The notes under the pieces: generated by a model | What the model was told of the DNA's origin: nothing | Database searches by the model: none | The model's input: the letters and a program-made list of their open reading frames with translations, nothing else | Assembly (NCBI GenBank): GCA_963798805.1 | Contig: CAWCVC010000010.1 | Location: 930,001 to 994,000, forward strand | Source: CAVZCK01 sp963798805 | GTDB lineage: Bacteria > Pseudomonadota > Alphaproteobacteria > Rhizobiales > Rhodomicrobiaceae | Length of the DNA stretch: 64,000 nucleotides | Direction of reading: 5' to 3' | Part shown: in pieces, positions 1 to 9,134 of the stretch | Numbering within the stretch: position 1 is the stretch's first letter | Layout: every line of letters begins with the position of its first letter | Program-made: the position numbers and the translations under genes

Positions 1-716
1 TTCATGATCCCCTGATCGGTGCCGAGCACCTGCTTGGCCGCGGCGCCGCCGAGCAGCACCAGCACTTCCGGGGCAACCAGCTCGATCTGCCGCTCCAGGA
101 AGGGCTGGCAGGCCTGCACCTCCTGCGGGGTCGGCGTGCGGTTGCCGGGCGGTCGCCAATAGACGACGTTGGTGATGTAGGCGTCGCCCTCTCCCAAGCC
201 GATGGCGGCGAGCATCTTGTCGAGAAGCTGTCCGGCGCGGCCGACGAAGGGACGGCCGTCAAGATCCTCGTCGCGCCCCGGCGCTTCGCCGACCAGCATC
301 AGCCGCCCTTGCGGATTCCCGCGTGCAAAGCAAAGGTTCTTCGCGGTCTTCTTCAGCGGGCAGCCGTCGAAGGCGGCAAGCGTGGCTTCGAGGGCGACGA
401 GGTCCGGCGCCTGGCGGGCAAGCTGGCGCGCGGCCATGGCCGACGGGTCGGCGGCTGCATGACCAGGCGCGCGCGGGGTAATCTCGTGCGTCGGCTGACT
501 GGGGCGAGGCGGCAGGGGCGGGGTCGCTTTTCTCGGCACCTCCGAGCGCGGCGCCGGGGCTGCCGGCGTCTCGCCGCCGAGCCGGCCGAGCACCTCCGGA
601 TCGAAGCGCCCCCAGTCGAGCGGCGTCTCGGCCACGGCCTCGTCCACCCCCATCGCCCGATACCAGCGCAGCAGCTCCAGGCTCAAACTTTCCGGATCTT
701 GCAGTGTTTTCTGCAT
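1..716 (-). CDS. Uracil-DNA glycosylase, family 4-like (3' end cut by window edge)
   Basis: The gene runs leftward from an ATG at 716 and is still open at base 1, so about 238 residues are visible and the C-terminus is missing. It should remove uracil from DNA as the first step of base excision repair. The diagnostic motif GEAPGRDED lies at residues 143-151, followed by GRPFVGRAGQLLDKML and NVVYWRPPGNRTPT, all typical of family 4/5 uracil-DNA glycosylases that carry an iron-sulfur cluster. The N-terminal 110 residues are a proline/alanine-rich linker, as in other alphaproteobacterial members. It is divergent from the ETF-QO gene. The family is clear; the cluster-binding cysteines cannot all be checked here. 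Confidence 0.85.
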   Translation of the reverse strand, partial: MQKTLQDPESLSLELLRWYRAMGVDEAVAETPLDWGRFDPEVLGRLGGETPAAPAPRSEVPRKATPPLPPRPSQPTHEITPRAPGHAAADPSAMAARQLARQAPDLVALEATLAAFDGCPLKKTAKNLCFARGNPQGRLMLVGEAPGRDEDLDGRPFVGRAGQLLDKMLAAIGLGEGDAYITNVVYWRPPGNRTPTPQEVQACQPFLERQIELVAPEVLVLLGGAAAKQVLGTDQGIM

Positions 717-849
717 CAATATCCCGCTGAATGCGGCGCCGCGCGGCCAGCTTCGCTCTTGCGTCCCCTTTAGCATGGCACGTAGAACAGGGGCAAACCC
801 GCGTGCGATAAGAGGCATCCGAAGAAGCCGCGCGGTGAGTGAGGGCAGC

Positions 850-2523
850 ATGAGCGAAACCGACACGACATTGCCGGACCGCGAGGGTATGGATTTCGAC
901 GTCGTCATCGTCGGCGCGGGACCTGCCGGGCTAGCGGCGGCCATCCGCCTGCGCCAGCTCGCCGCCAAGGCCGGCCGCGATCTGTCCGTCGTCGTGCTGG
1001 AAAAAGGCTCCGAGGTCGGCGCGCATATCCTCTCCGGCGCGGTGATCGACCCCGTTGGCCTCGATAGGCTCATCCCCGACTGGAAGGAGCGCGGCGCGCC
1101 GGTCAAGCAGCCGGTTACGCAGGACAAGTTTCTCTATCTCGGGCCGGCCGGCGAGGTGCGGATTCCGAATTTCGTCATGCCGCCGCTGATGAGCAATCAC
1201 GGCAATTATATCGTCAGCTTAGGCGATCTCTGCCGCTGGCTCGGGGAGCAGGCCGCCGATCTCGGCGCCGAGGTCTATCCGGGCTTTGCCGGCGCCGAAA
1301 TCCTGCGCAGCGCGGGCGGCGCGGTGACGGGCGTTGCGACCGGCGACATGGGCATCGGGCGCGACGGCAAGCCGAAGGATAGCTTTACCCGCGGCATGGA
1401 GCTTCGCGGCAAATATACGCTGTTCGCCGAGGGGGCGCATGGCTCGCTGACCAAGCAGCTCATTCCGATGTTCGGGCTGCGCGCGGGCCGCGAACCGCAG
1501 AAATACGGCATCGGGCTCAAGGAGCTGTGGCAGGTCCGCCCCGAAAATCACCGGCCCGGCCTCGTCCAGCACACGCTCGGCTGGCCGCTCGGCGACCGCA
1601 CCGGCGGCGGCTCATTCATGTATCACTATGGCGAGAACCTGGTCGCGGTCGGCTTCGTCGTGCATCTCAACTACGCCAACCCCTATATCGCGCCCTTCGA
1701 GGAGTTCCAGCGCTTCAAGACGCATCCTGCCATCGCGCCGGTCTTCGAGGGCGGCAAACGCATCGGCTATGGCGCGCGGGCGATCACAGAGGGTGGCTGG
1801 CAATCGATCCCGAAGCTCGCCTTCCCCGGCGGCGCGCTGATCGGCTGTGCTGCGGGCTTCGTCAACGTGCCGCGTATCAAGGGCTCGCATAATGCGATCC
1901 TCTCCGGGATTCTCGCAGCCGAGGCGGCGTTCGAGGCGATCGGCGCGGGCCGCGCGAATGACGTGCTGACCGGCTATGAAGACGCCTTAAAGCGCAGCGC
2001 CATCGCCAAGGATCTGCGACGGGTCCGCAACGTCAAGCCGCTGCTGTCGCGATTCGGCACCCGGCTCGGCACACTCCTCGGCGGCATCGATATGTGGCTG
2101 AACACGCTCCTGCCGTTCCCTTCCTACACCTTGAAGCACGGCAAGACCGACAGCGCGGCGACCGGGCTGGCAAAGAACTTCCGGCCGATCGACTATCCCA
2201 AGCCCGACGGCGTGCTGACCTTCGACCGGCTATCCTCCGTGTTCCTGTCCGGCACCAATCACGAGGAAGACCAGCCGGTCCATCTGGTCTTGAAAGACCC
2301 GTCGATCCCGATCGAGGTCAATCTGCCGAAATATGCCGAGCCGGCGCAGCGCTATTGCCCGGCCGCGGTCTACGAGGTGGTGGAGGACACCGGCGGCAAG
2401 CGCTTCCAGATCAACGCGCAGAACTGTGTGCACTGCAAGACCTGCGACATCAAGGACCCGTCGCAGAACATCGACTGGGAGCCGCCGGAGGGCGGCGGCG
2501 GGCCGAACTATACGGGGATGTAG
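850..2523 (+). CDS. Electron transfer flavoprotein-ubiquinone oxidoreductase
   Basis: A membrane-associated flavoprotein of 557 residues that passes electrons from reduced ETF (from acyl-CoA and other dehydrogenases) to ubiquinone. The FAD-binding Rossmann motif GAGPAG is at residues 22-27 after a hydrophobic beta strand, and the C-terminal 4Fe-4S ferredoxin-type domain has cysteines at 503, 526, 529 and 532 (NCVHCKTCDIKDPSQNIDW). Length matches the family. The ATG at 850 is preceded by GAGGG; an in-frame start at 775 would add 25 basic residues without similarity and is not favoured. It stands alone, divergent from the uracil-DNA glycosylase gene and convergent with the carbonic anhydrase gene. 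Confidence 0.95.
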   Translation: MSETDTTLPDREGMDFDVVIVGAGPAGLAAAIRLRQLAAKAGRDLSVVVLEKGSEVGAHILSGAVIDPVGLDRLIPDWKERGAPVKQPVTQDKFLYLGPAGEVRIPNFVMPPLMSNHGNYIVSLGDLCRWLGEQAADLGAEVYPGFAGAEILRSAGGAVTGVATGDMGIGRDGKPKDSFTRGMELRGKYTLFAEGAHGSLTKQLIPMFGLRAGREPQKYGIGLKELWQVRPENHRPGLVQHTLGWPLGDRTGGGSFMYHYGENLVAVGFVVHLNYANPYIAPFEEFQRFKTHPAIAPVFEGGKRIGYGARAITEGGWQSIPKLAFPGGALIGCAAGFVNVPRIKGSHNAILSGILAAEAAFEAIGAGRANDVLTGYEDALKRSAIAKDLRRVRNVKPLLSRFGTRLGTLLGGIDMWLNTLLPFPSYTLKHGKTDSAATGLAKNFRPIDYPKPDGVLTFDRLSSVFLSGTNHEEDQPVHLVLKDPSIPIEVNLPKYAEPAQRYCPAAVYEVVEDTGGKRFQINAQNCVHCKTCDIKDPSQNIDWEPPEGGGGPNYTGM

Positions 2524-2552
2524 CGGCAGGCGGGACCAGCACCCGTGCGCGG

Positions 2553-3158
2553 TCAGAGCGGCGCATTCGCCTCATGGCATTCGAGATCGCGCAGCAGCCC
2601 GTTCTGCAGCCCGTAGACCCAGCCATGCAGGGTCAATTGCTGGCCGCGCTGGCGGGCGCGCCGCACCGGCGGCGAATAGGCAAGGTTCAGCACCTGGGCG
2701 CGCACATTCTCCTCGCAGAGGAAATTGACACGGGCCGTGTCGTTCTCCATGCCGGCAATGTCGTGCTCGCAGCGCCGCGCCAGCTCCTTGATCGGCTCCA
2801 GCCAGTAATCGATGAGGCCGCTGCTTGCGCCGTGATAGGCCGCGTGCACGCCGCCGCAGCCATAATGGCCGCAGACGATGATGTGCTTCACTTTCAGGAA
2901 CTCGACCGCGAATTGCAGCACCGACATGCAGTTAAGGTCGGCGGCATAGACGAGATTGGCGACATTGCGGTGAACGAACACCTCGCCGGGCTCCAGCCCG
3001 GTGATGACGTTCGCAGGCACGCGGCTGTCGGAGCAGCCGATCCACAGCAATTCCGGCGCCTGAAGTGCGGCGAGACGCGAGAAATACTCAGGGTCTTCGG
3101 CTGTCCTTTCCTGCGCCCAATTCGCATTGCGTGCCAGGATGTCGCCAAGATCGCTCAT
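2553..3158 (-). CDS. can: Beta-class carbonic anhydrase
   Basis: A 201-residue cytoplasmic zinc enzyme that interconverts carbon dioxide and bicarbonate. The zinc ligands and catalytic dyad are all visible: C42-S-D44-S-R46 in the IGCSDSRVP motif, then H98 and C101 in CGHYGCGGV. NVITGLEPGEVFVHRNVAN is the usual conserved segment. Full family length. The gene is monocistronic, convergent with the ETF-QO gene and separated by 170 bases from the divergent DUF2865 gene. Confidence 0.93.
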   Translation of the reverse strand: MSDLGDILARNANWAQERTAEDPEYFSRLAALQAPELLWIGCSDSRVPANVITGLEPGEVFVHRNVANLVYAADLNCMSVLQFAVEFLKVKHIIVCGHYGCGGVHAAYHGASSGLIDYWLEPIKELARRCEHDIAGMENDTARVNFLCEENVRAQVLNLAYSPPVRRARQRGQQLTLHGWVYGLQNGLLRDLECHEANAPL

Positions 3159-3328
3159 ATCGTCTCCCGATGATGTTGCCGGCTTCGGAGTTTTACGGCC
3201 TCACCCCGCTCCCGTCATGGGCAAAGCGGCTTTGCGGCCGAAAAAAGGCAGGGCGAATGCAGCGTTGACCTCATGGGGCGGTCTCTCCATAGTGAGCGCC
3301 AAGGACTCAACCATCTGGGAGGAGACCG

Positions 3329-4390
3329 GTGCAAGCTGCTCACATGGCATGGCGCGCGTTGCAGGCGCAAACGCCGCGCCGGGTTCTATTCTGGGCCGTG
3401 TTCTCGCTCGCTGTCATCCCCACCGCCGAGACGGGCGCACAGGATTATCGCGGTCGTGCCGCCCGCTGCCAGGATCTCGAACAGCAGCTCGTCAGCGACT
3501 GGCAGCGCAGCACCAGCCCGCAGGATGCGGTCAGCCAGATCGGCCAGCAGCTCGATCAGCTGCAGCGCCAGCGGCGCGGCGCCGAGGCCGAAGCCGATCG
3601 CCATAATTGCTACGAGGACCTGTTCATCTTCGGCCGGTCGCTGAAGAAGACCAAGACCTGCATTCAGCTCGATTCGCAGATCGAGGAAGCGCGGCGCCAG
3701 ATTTCGACCCTGCGCCAGCAAAGGGACGCGCTGACCAATTCGGCTTCGCGGCGTGTCCGGCACGACGATCTCGTCGCCGAGCTGGCCCGCAATGGCTGCG
3801 GCGAGCAATATGCGCGGGAATATGAATCACGGCGGCGCTCGACCTCGTTCTTCTCCCTCTGGCAGGATGAGGACAGCTCCTTCGACCGCCGCGACGCTAA
3901 TGCGCCGCTCGGCCAGACGCCCCTACCCTTCGCTTCCTACCGGACCATGTGCGTTCGGCTGTGCGATGGCTTCTATTTTCCGATCAGCTTCTCGACGCTA
4001 GGGAGCCATTTCGCCGACGACGAGGCGAAATGCAAGAGCCAATGCGCCGCCCCGGCCGAGCTGTATGTCTATAAGAATCCGGGCGAGGAGGTCGAGCAGA
4101 TGGTCTCGCTCACCGGCCAGCCCTACAACAGTCTGAAGAACGCCTGGCGCAACCGGAAGGTATACATCAAGGGCTGCTCCTGTAAGGCGGAGGAATACTC
4201 TCCCGAGCAGATCGCGAAGTCGGAAGAGGAGCTTCGCAACAAGCACGCCGACGCCAGGACCGGGCGGCCGAAGCCGCCGGAGATCCAGCAGCCCGCCTCT
4301 TCCGCCGCGCCTGATGGCGACGATACCGCGCAGAATGCCCCGGCAATGCAGCCGCAGGCGTCCGGCGGCATCCCGAGATCGGCAAGATAG
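3329..4390 (+). CDS. DUF2865 family exported protein
   Basis: A 353-residue protein of unknown function. A GTG at 3329 is chosen because GGGAGGAG lies about seven bases upstream. A basic start (TPRRV) and a hydrophobic stretch at residues 19-35 ending near GAQ look like a signal peptide. Residues 45-165 are glutamine/arginine-rich with coiled-coil character. The segment TMCVRLCDGFYFPIS at residues 206-220, with later cysteine pairs (KCKSQC, KGCSCK), is the hallmark of DUF2865, a Rhizobiales-type family; the spaced cysteines suggest disulfides in the periplasm. The C-terminal 60 residues are low-complexity and proline-rich. No operon partner is evident. Confidence 0.8.
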   Translation: MQAAHMAWRALQAQTPRRVLFWAVFSLAVIPTAETGAQDYRGRAARCQDLEQQLVSDWQRSTSPQDAVSQIGQQLDQLQRQRRGAEAEADRHNCYEDLFIFGRSLKKTKTCIQLDSQIEEARRQISTLRQQRDALTNSASRRVRHDDLVAELARNGCGEQYAREYESRRRSTSFFSLWQDEDSSFDRRDANAPLGQTPLPFASYRTMCVRLCDGFYFPISFSTLGSHFADDEAKCKSQCAAPAELYVYKNPGEEVEQMVSLTGQPYNSLKNAWRNRKVYIKGCSCKAEEYSPEQIAKSEEELRNKHADARTGRPKPPEIQQPASSAAPDGDDTAQNAPAMQPQASGGIPRSAR

Positions 4391-4502
4391 GAGCAGGGGT
4401 CCCGGTCCGGCCTTCGACCGCCAGGGACAACGCAGAAGGCGTGATGAATCGTTCGAACGGATTTGCTCGGGCCGCACGAGGGATGCGGAAAGTCTTCCAG
4501 CC

Positions 4503-5336
4503 TCAATTCGCCCGCGGCTGGCGCGACGTCGCGGAAGCGAGGGCCTGGATTGCGTCTTGCGCCTTGGCCTCTTCGGCGTAGTCGAGTGGCGTCCGGCCGT
4601 TCACCATTTTGCGCTGCGGGTCCGCGCCGAGCTCGACCAGCAGCCGGATCAGGTCCGGCTGATTATGCGCGGCGGCGATGGCGAGCGCGGTCCGGCCGCC
4701 TGAGTCCGCCGCATTGATGTCGGCGCCGAGATGAACCAGGATGCGGATCACCAGCTCGGTCTCGGTGTGATCCTTGTCTTCAAGATAATGCTCGACGGCG
4801 CTCAAGAGCGGCGTGCTCTCGCCGATATCGCGGGCGCGGGCGTTGACATCCGCGCCGGCCCTCACCAGCAGCTGAACGACCGAGGCCGCCTCGCGCATCT
4901 TCACGGCGTGATGCAGCGCGGTGCGGCCGGTGCGGTCGCGCAGGTTCGGGTCGGCGCCGAATTCGAGCAGCACCTTGGCGATCGCCGCCGTCTCGCAGGC
5001 CATTAGCGGCGTCATCTGCGAGAGCTCTTCGGCCGTATTCGGATTTGCGCCCTGCTGCAGGATCGCGCGCAGCTTATCGACATCTTCGAAGGCGAGCGCC
5101 GTCCACATCGCCTGCTCGCGCGACATCTCCAAAGTGCCGGATGGCGCCTGCGGCACGATCTTCGGCGACGACTTGGCGCGGACGCTGACGCTGTTTCCGG
5201 AACCGGCTGCCGGGGCCTGCGCACGCGCCTCGACGCTGAGGGCCGCGCAACCCGCAATGAGACCGATCATGAAAGGGCGAACAAGCTTCCGGCCTGTCTC
5301 TGAAACTGGTTGTGACTTGCGATACCGGTTCCGCAT
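4503..5336 (-). CDS. Exported ankyrin-repeat protein
   Basis: A protein of about 277 residues if it starts at the ATG at 5336. The start MRNRYRKS gives a basic n-region followed by a hydrophobic stretch (MIGLIAGCAALSVEARAQA) that looks like a signal peptide; an ATG at 5270 and a longer frame to 5525 are alternatives. The rest is four to five ankyrin repeats, with recurring units of the form DxxGRTALHHAV, LLVRAGADVNARA, LGADINAADSGGRTAL and LGADPQRKMVNGRTPLDYA. Such repeats bind proteins; the partner is unknown. Convergent with the DUF2865 gene and immediately downstream of the broken gltX. Confidence 0.8.
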   Translation of the reverse strand: MRNRYRKSQPVSETGRKLVRPFMIGLIAGCAALSVEARAQAPAAGSGNSVSVRAKSSPKIVPQAPSGTLEMSREQAMWTALAFEDVDKLRAILQQGANPNTAEELSQMTPLMACETAAIAKVLLEFGADPNLRDRTGRTALHHAVKMREAASVVQLLVRAGADVNARARDIGESTPLLSAVEHYLEDKDHTETELVIRILVHLGADINAADSGGRTALAIAAAHNQPDLIRLLVELGADPQRKMVNGRTPLDYAEEAKAQDAIQALASATSRQPRAN

Positions 5337-5585
5337 CCGCTTCCAAATAAAATCGACGGCCCGTGGCCAAGACACGGCCGGGGCTTTCGATCCTGCCCGA
5401 AGCCTTTTAACGCCTGAATCGCCTTTCCCCCCCGGGATACGGCAGCTTAATATAGCTAAAGATCTGTCCGATGTCCCGATCAATAAGGAATCTTCGCCAC
5501 TCATTTTGAAATCGAAATCATCCAAGAGGTTGAATTTGTTTCCGCTTTCGTGGGGTGATTGCCCTCGCCGTCCGGAGCGCGCGGC

Positions 5586-6319
5586 TCAGGCTGTCCTGCC
5601 GGCGAGCCGCGCCTCGGCTTTGGCTCTGCCGATGAGCGGCAGCAGCTTTTTCAGCTCGGGACCGTCGCCGCGGCCGGTCAGCGCAAGGCGCAGCGGGTGG
5701 AACAGCGCCTTACCTTTTGCGCCGGTCGCAGTCTTGGCGGCTGCGGTCCATTCGGCCAAGCTTTCGGACCCCTAAGGCTCCGGCGGAAGCAATTCGCGCG
5801 CTGTCTTCAACAAACGTTGATCCTCGATCTGCGGCTCGACCGGCCCGGCGACGATCTGCCACCACTGCCTGGCGTCGCTAAAGACCTTCAGATTAGGCCG
5901 CACCGCTTCCCAGAACGGTGCGCCTCTGCCGATCCCTTCCGCTTCAAGCCGGTCCGCCACCTCGTCGTATTCCAGCTCCTGCAGGAGCCGCGCGTTGAGG
6001 GAGGTCAATTCCTCAAAATCGAAACGGGCCGGTGCACGGGACAGCTTGCCGAAATCGAACTGCGCGGCAAGTGCGGTCAAACTCTTATATGGCGCGACTG
6101 GCGCTCCTCACGGTCCAAGGTCAAGCCGAGCCAGCTTAAGTCTTCGCGGAAGCGCTCGACATACTCCTCGCGCGAGCGCTCCAGATCGGTGTCATCGAAG
6201 CGCAGAATATAGGCGCCGCCGTCGCGGCGCGCGAACAGCCAGTTGAGCAGCGCCGGGCGCAGATTGCCGATATGAATCCGGCCCGTTGGGCTTGGCGCGA
6301 AGCGGACGACGGGTTTCAT
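5586..6319 (-). pseudogene. gltX: Broken glutamyl-tRNA synthetase gene (internal deletion, frameshift, nonsense codon)
   Basis: The first 75 codons (6319 down to about 6095) encode a normal class I GluRS start with the HIGH-type motif TGRIHIGNLRPAL and FDDTDLERSREEYVERF. The frame then breaks at a junction near 6100, ends at a stop at 6077-6079, and the next recognisable sequence, in another frame, is the anticodon-binding C-terminal region (LAAQFDFGKLSRAPARFD, 6070 downward). The middle of the enzyme, including the KMSKS loop, is missing; from the usual length I infer loss of some 650 bases. A second lesion is a TAG at 5772-5774, where the family has a tryptophan; the frame beyond it still reads TGAKGKALFHPLRLALTGR to a TGA at 5586. 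The start overlaps the nadE stop (ATGA). A functional gltX must exist elsewhere. Confidence 0.85.
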
Positions 6320-7989
6320 GAGGATTTGCGGAACTTGTTGGTGATCGGATAGCGGCGGTCGCGTCCGAAATTGCGGGCGGTGATCTTCACGCCCGGCGCT
6401 GCCTGCCGGCGCTTATATTCGGCAAGATAGAGGAGCCGCTCGACCTTCTTGACCGTCTCGGCCGCGTGGCCGCGCTCGACGATTTCGGCAACCGGCATTT
6501 CCTCATCGACAAGGCATTCGAGAATGTCGTCGAGTTCCTCATAGGGCGGCAGCAAATCCTGATCCTTCTGGTTCTCGCGCAGCTCCGCCGTTGGCGCCTT
6601 GGTGATGATGGCCTCGGGGATAACGATGCTGCCGCTGGGACCGAGGCTGCCTTTGGGACGAGCCGCATTGCGATAGCGCGCGAGGGCGTAAACTTGGGTC
6701 TTATAAAGGTCCTTGATCGGATTGAAGCCGCCATTCATGTCGCCATAAAGCGTGGCGTAGCCGACCGAGACCTCGGATTTGTTGCCGGTCGTCACCAGCA
6801 TCGAGCTCAACTTGTTCGAGATCGCCATCAGCAAGGTGCCGCGCGTGCGGGACTGAAGGTTTTCCTCGGTGATGTCGGACGAGCGTCCGGCGAAAAGCGG
6901 GTTGAGAGCGGCTTCGAAGTCCTCGACCGGCGCGGCGATCGGCACGATGTCGTAGCGCACGCCGAGCGCTTCGGCGCAGGCGGCGGCGTCGCTCAGCGAC
7001 TCGCTCGACGTATAGCGGTAGGGCAGCATTACGCAGTGGACGCGCGACGGGCCCAAAGCGTCGACGGCTATCGCCGCGCTCAGCGCCGAATCGATGCCGC
7101 CGGAGAGGCCGAGCACGACACCGGGAAAGCCGGCCTTCTCGACATAGTCCCTCAAGCCGATGACGCAGGCGAGATAGACGGCGGCGTCGCCCTCTTCCAG
7201 AAGCACCCGCTCGCCCGGCGCGCATCGCCAGCCCTCCGCCGAGCGTGTCCATTCGGTGACGGTCAGCGCCTGCTCCCAGGCCGGGATCTGCACCGCGAGC
7301 GCGCCGCCGCGATTGAGCACGAAGGAGCCGCCGTCGAAGACCAGCTCATCCTGGCCGCCGAACTGGTTGACATAGGCGAGCGGCACGCCGGTCTCGGCGA
7401 CGCGCGCGACGGCATGGCCCATGCGGATCTCATGCTTGCCCTGCGTGAAGGGCGAGCCGTTCGGCACCAGCAGCATCTCGGCGCCGGTCTCACCCAGGCA
7501 CTCGCACACTTCTTCGCTCCAGATATCCTCGCAGATCGGCGCGCCAAGGCGGACATCGCGGAAATTGACCGGCCCCGGCACCGGGCCGACGGCGAACACG
7601 CGCTTCTCGTCGAAGACGCCGTAATTGGGCAGATCGACCTTGTGACGGACATCACGGACGGAGCCGCGATCGAGCAAAGCCACCGAATTATAGGGCTTTT
7701 CCTCTCCGGGCCAGGGCGTGCCGATCAGCATGGCCGGGCCGCCGTCGCCGGTTTCCTGCGCCAGCGCCTGGACGGTATCGCGCGCTGCGGCGATGAAGGC
7801 AGGCTTGCGCACCAGATCCTCGGGCGGATAGCCCGTGATGAACAGCTCCGAGAAGACGACGAGATCCGCGCCGAGCGCCGCCGCCTTGGCCCGCGCCTTA
7901 CGCGCCAGGGAGGCATTGCCTTTCAGGTCGCCGACCGTTGGATTAAGCTGCGCAAGCGCGATTTTCAGAGCGTCGGAAGCGGCGGTCAT
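6316..7989 (-). CDS. nadE: Glutamine-dependent NAD+ synthetase
   Basis: A 557-residue two-domain enzyme making NAD+ from deamido-NAD+, ATP and glutamine. The N-terminal nitrilase-fold glutaminase carries the Glu-Lys-Cys triad at E48 (VVFSELFITGYPPEDL), K117 (RHKVDLPNYGVFDEKR) and C153 (GAPICEDIW). The C-terminal synthetase has the PP-loop SGGIDSALSAAIA near residue 295 and ends with RNFGRDRRYPITNKFR. Full family length. Its stop overlaps the start of the broken gltX, so the two were co-transcribed. Confidence 0.95.
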   Translation of the reverse strand: MTAASDALKIALAQLNPTVGDLKGNASLARKARAKAAALGADLVVFSELFITGYPPEDLVRKPAFIAAARDTVQALAQETGDGGPAMLIGTPWPGEEKPYNSVALLDRGSVRDVRHKVDLPNYGVFDEKRVFAVGPVPGPVNFRDVRLGAPICEDIWSEEVCECLGETGAEMLLVPNGSPFTQGKHEIRMGHAVARVAETGVPLAYVNQFGGQDELVFDGGSFVLNRGGALAVQIPAWEQALTVTEWTRSAEGWRCAPGERVLLEEGDAAVYLACVIGLRDYVEKAGFPGVVLGLSGGIDSALSAAIAVDALGPSRVHCVMLPYRYTSSESLSDAAACAEALGVRYDIVPIAAPVEDFEAALNPLFAGRSSDITEENLQSRTRGTLLMAISNKLSSMLVTTGNKSEVSVGYATLYGDMNGGFNPIKDLYKTQVYALARYRNAARPKGSLGPSGSIVIPEAIITKAPTAELRENQKDQDLLPPYEELDDILECLVDEEMPVAEIVERGHAAETVKKVERLLYLAEYKRRQAAPGVKITARNFGRDRRYPITNKFRKSS

Positions 7990-8007
7990 TTCGTCCTGAT
8001 TGGCGCC

Positions 8008-9018
8008 TCAGTTGAACGCCCAGGATGGGCGGTCGGAATTGATATGGTCGAAGAGGTTATAGACCTCCTCATCGCAGCAGACCCGGTGAGCCTGGCCGCC
8101 ATAGATGAAATATTTCCATTTCAGCTTCGGGCTCGAGGCCAGCTCCAGCGGCTTCACCGCCATCAGCTCCTCCATCGAGCTTTGCGGCGTCACCCATGGC
8201 GCGAAGAACACATCGTCCCGCGCCTGCTCGGCGAGATCGGGGGAGAGCATGCCCTTTTCCAGGACCCAGCGAACCATATCGACATAGGCGAATTGCACAA
8301 AGCCCGAGCAGATGAAATCCACAGGGGCGTAACGCTTCGCCCGTTTCAGAAAGTCGCCGATGGTCGGGGCGCGGCCGAACAGCATATCGCGCATACGGAA
8401 GAAGAAGTTCGAGCGGTTAAAGGCGAGCGCGGCGAGCAGGGCAAAATTATAGTCGTCGTCCTTGATGAAACGCAGCATACGGCCGCTGACCATGGGGCGC
8501 ATTTCCGGCTGGAACCAGTCCGCCTCCAGCCGCTTGACGCCGACCACATAGCGCGGCTTATTGCGCTTTTCGCTGTAGACCTTCGATGGCGCCACGATCT
8601 CGGAGAAGGCGCCGAGATCGACACCGCCGAAGGTCGCCTCGATCAGGAACGACCGGTCGACGCCTGCATAATGGCGCGGCGTGACGAAGGTCAGGCAGGC
8701 ATGGGCGAAGCGGCTGTGATCGAACCTCTTCATCAGGAAGGCGAACAGGCTTTCGAGACGCGTCGAGAGGATGATGTCGCCCGGCTCGAGGAAGTGCCCA
8801 TATTGAAATTGCTCGACCGGCATCGGCCATTTGACGTCTTCGGGCTCGGGGAGGGCCTCAGGGCGCTGCGGAAAGCCGAAGGACGGGGCCTTCTCTGCCT
8901 CCGGATGAGCCGAGCGGTTGGTGACGGCCTGCACGACCGCCTCCTCGACGGTCTTGGTCAGCTCCTTCGGCACCAGCCGGAGTTTCTTCGTCGCCGACGT
9001 TCTGAGCGTCTCTCCCAT
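8008..9018 (-). CDS. Permuted papain-like (NlpC/P60, YiiX/LRAT-type) protein
   Basis: A 336-residue protein with no signal peptide. After a basic, disordered first 60 residues come GHFLEPGDIILSTR (75-88), a histidine in RFAHACLTF (H106), FLIEATFGGV (124-133), and a later cysteine in DFICSGFVQFAYVD (C237). A GD(I/V)xL strand, then His, then Cys in a helix start is the order of the circularly permuted NlpC/P60 hydrolases, which act as amidases, lipid acyltransferases or thioesterases. The assignment rests on this motif order only; the substrate is unknown. It lies 18 bases upstream of nadE on the same strand and may be co-transcribed. Confidence 0.5.
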   Translation of the reverse strand: MGETLRTSATKKLRLVPKELTKTVEEAVVQAVTNRSAHPEAEKAPSFGFPQRPEALPEPEDVKWPMPVEQFQYGHFLEPGDIILSTRLESLFAFLMKRFDHSRFAHACLTFVTPRHYAGVDRSFLIEATFGGVDLGAFSEIVAPSKVYSEKRNKPRYVVGVKRLEADWFQPEMRPMVSGRMLRFIKDDDYNFALLAALAFNRSNFFFRMRDMLFGRAPTIGDFLKRAKRYAPVDFICSGFVQFAYVDMVRWVLEKGMLSPDLAEQARDDVFFAPWVTPQSSMEELMAVKPLELASSPKLKWKYFIYGGQAHRVCCDEEVYNLFDHINSDRPSWAFN

Positions 9019-9134
9019 GTCTTTAACCCCAACCCAAGAGAGTGAAAGGCTCCGCCTACCAGCGGGAGCCTTCCTCTACACATAGCGCCGGCCGGACGCA
9101 AGCGGGGCGGCAACGAGGGCCGCGGACGGCGGCT

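Noticed and set aside
6466..9045. A very long rightward reading frame (859 codons) antisense to nadE and the permuted papain-like gene
   Set aside because: High-GC antisense shadow: no domain, skewed His/Arg/Asp composition, and it ends across two well-conserved genes on the other strand.
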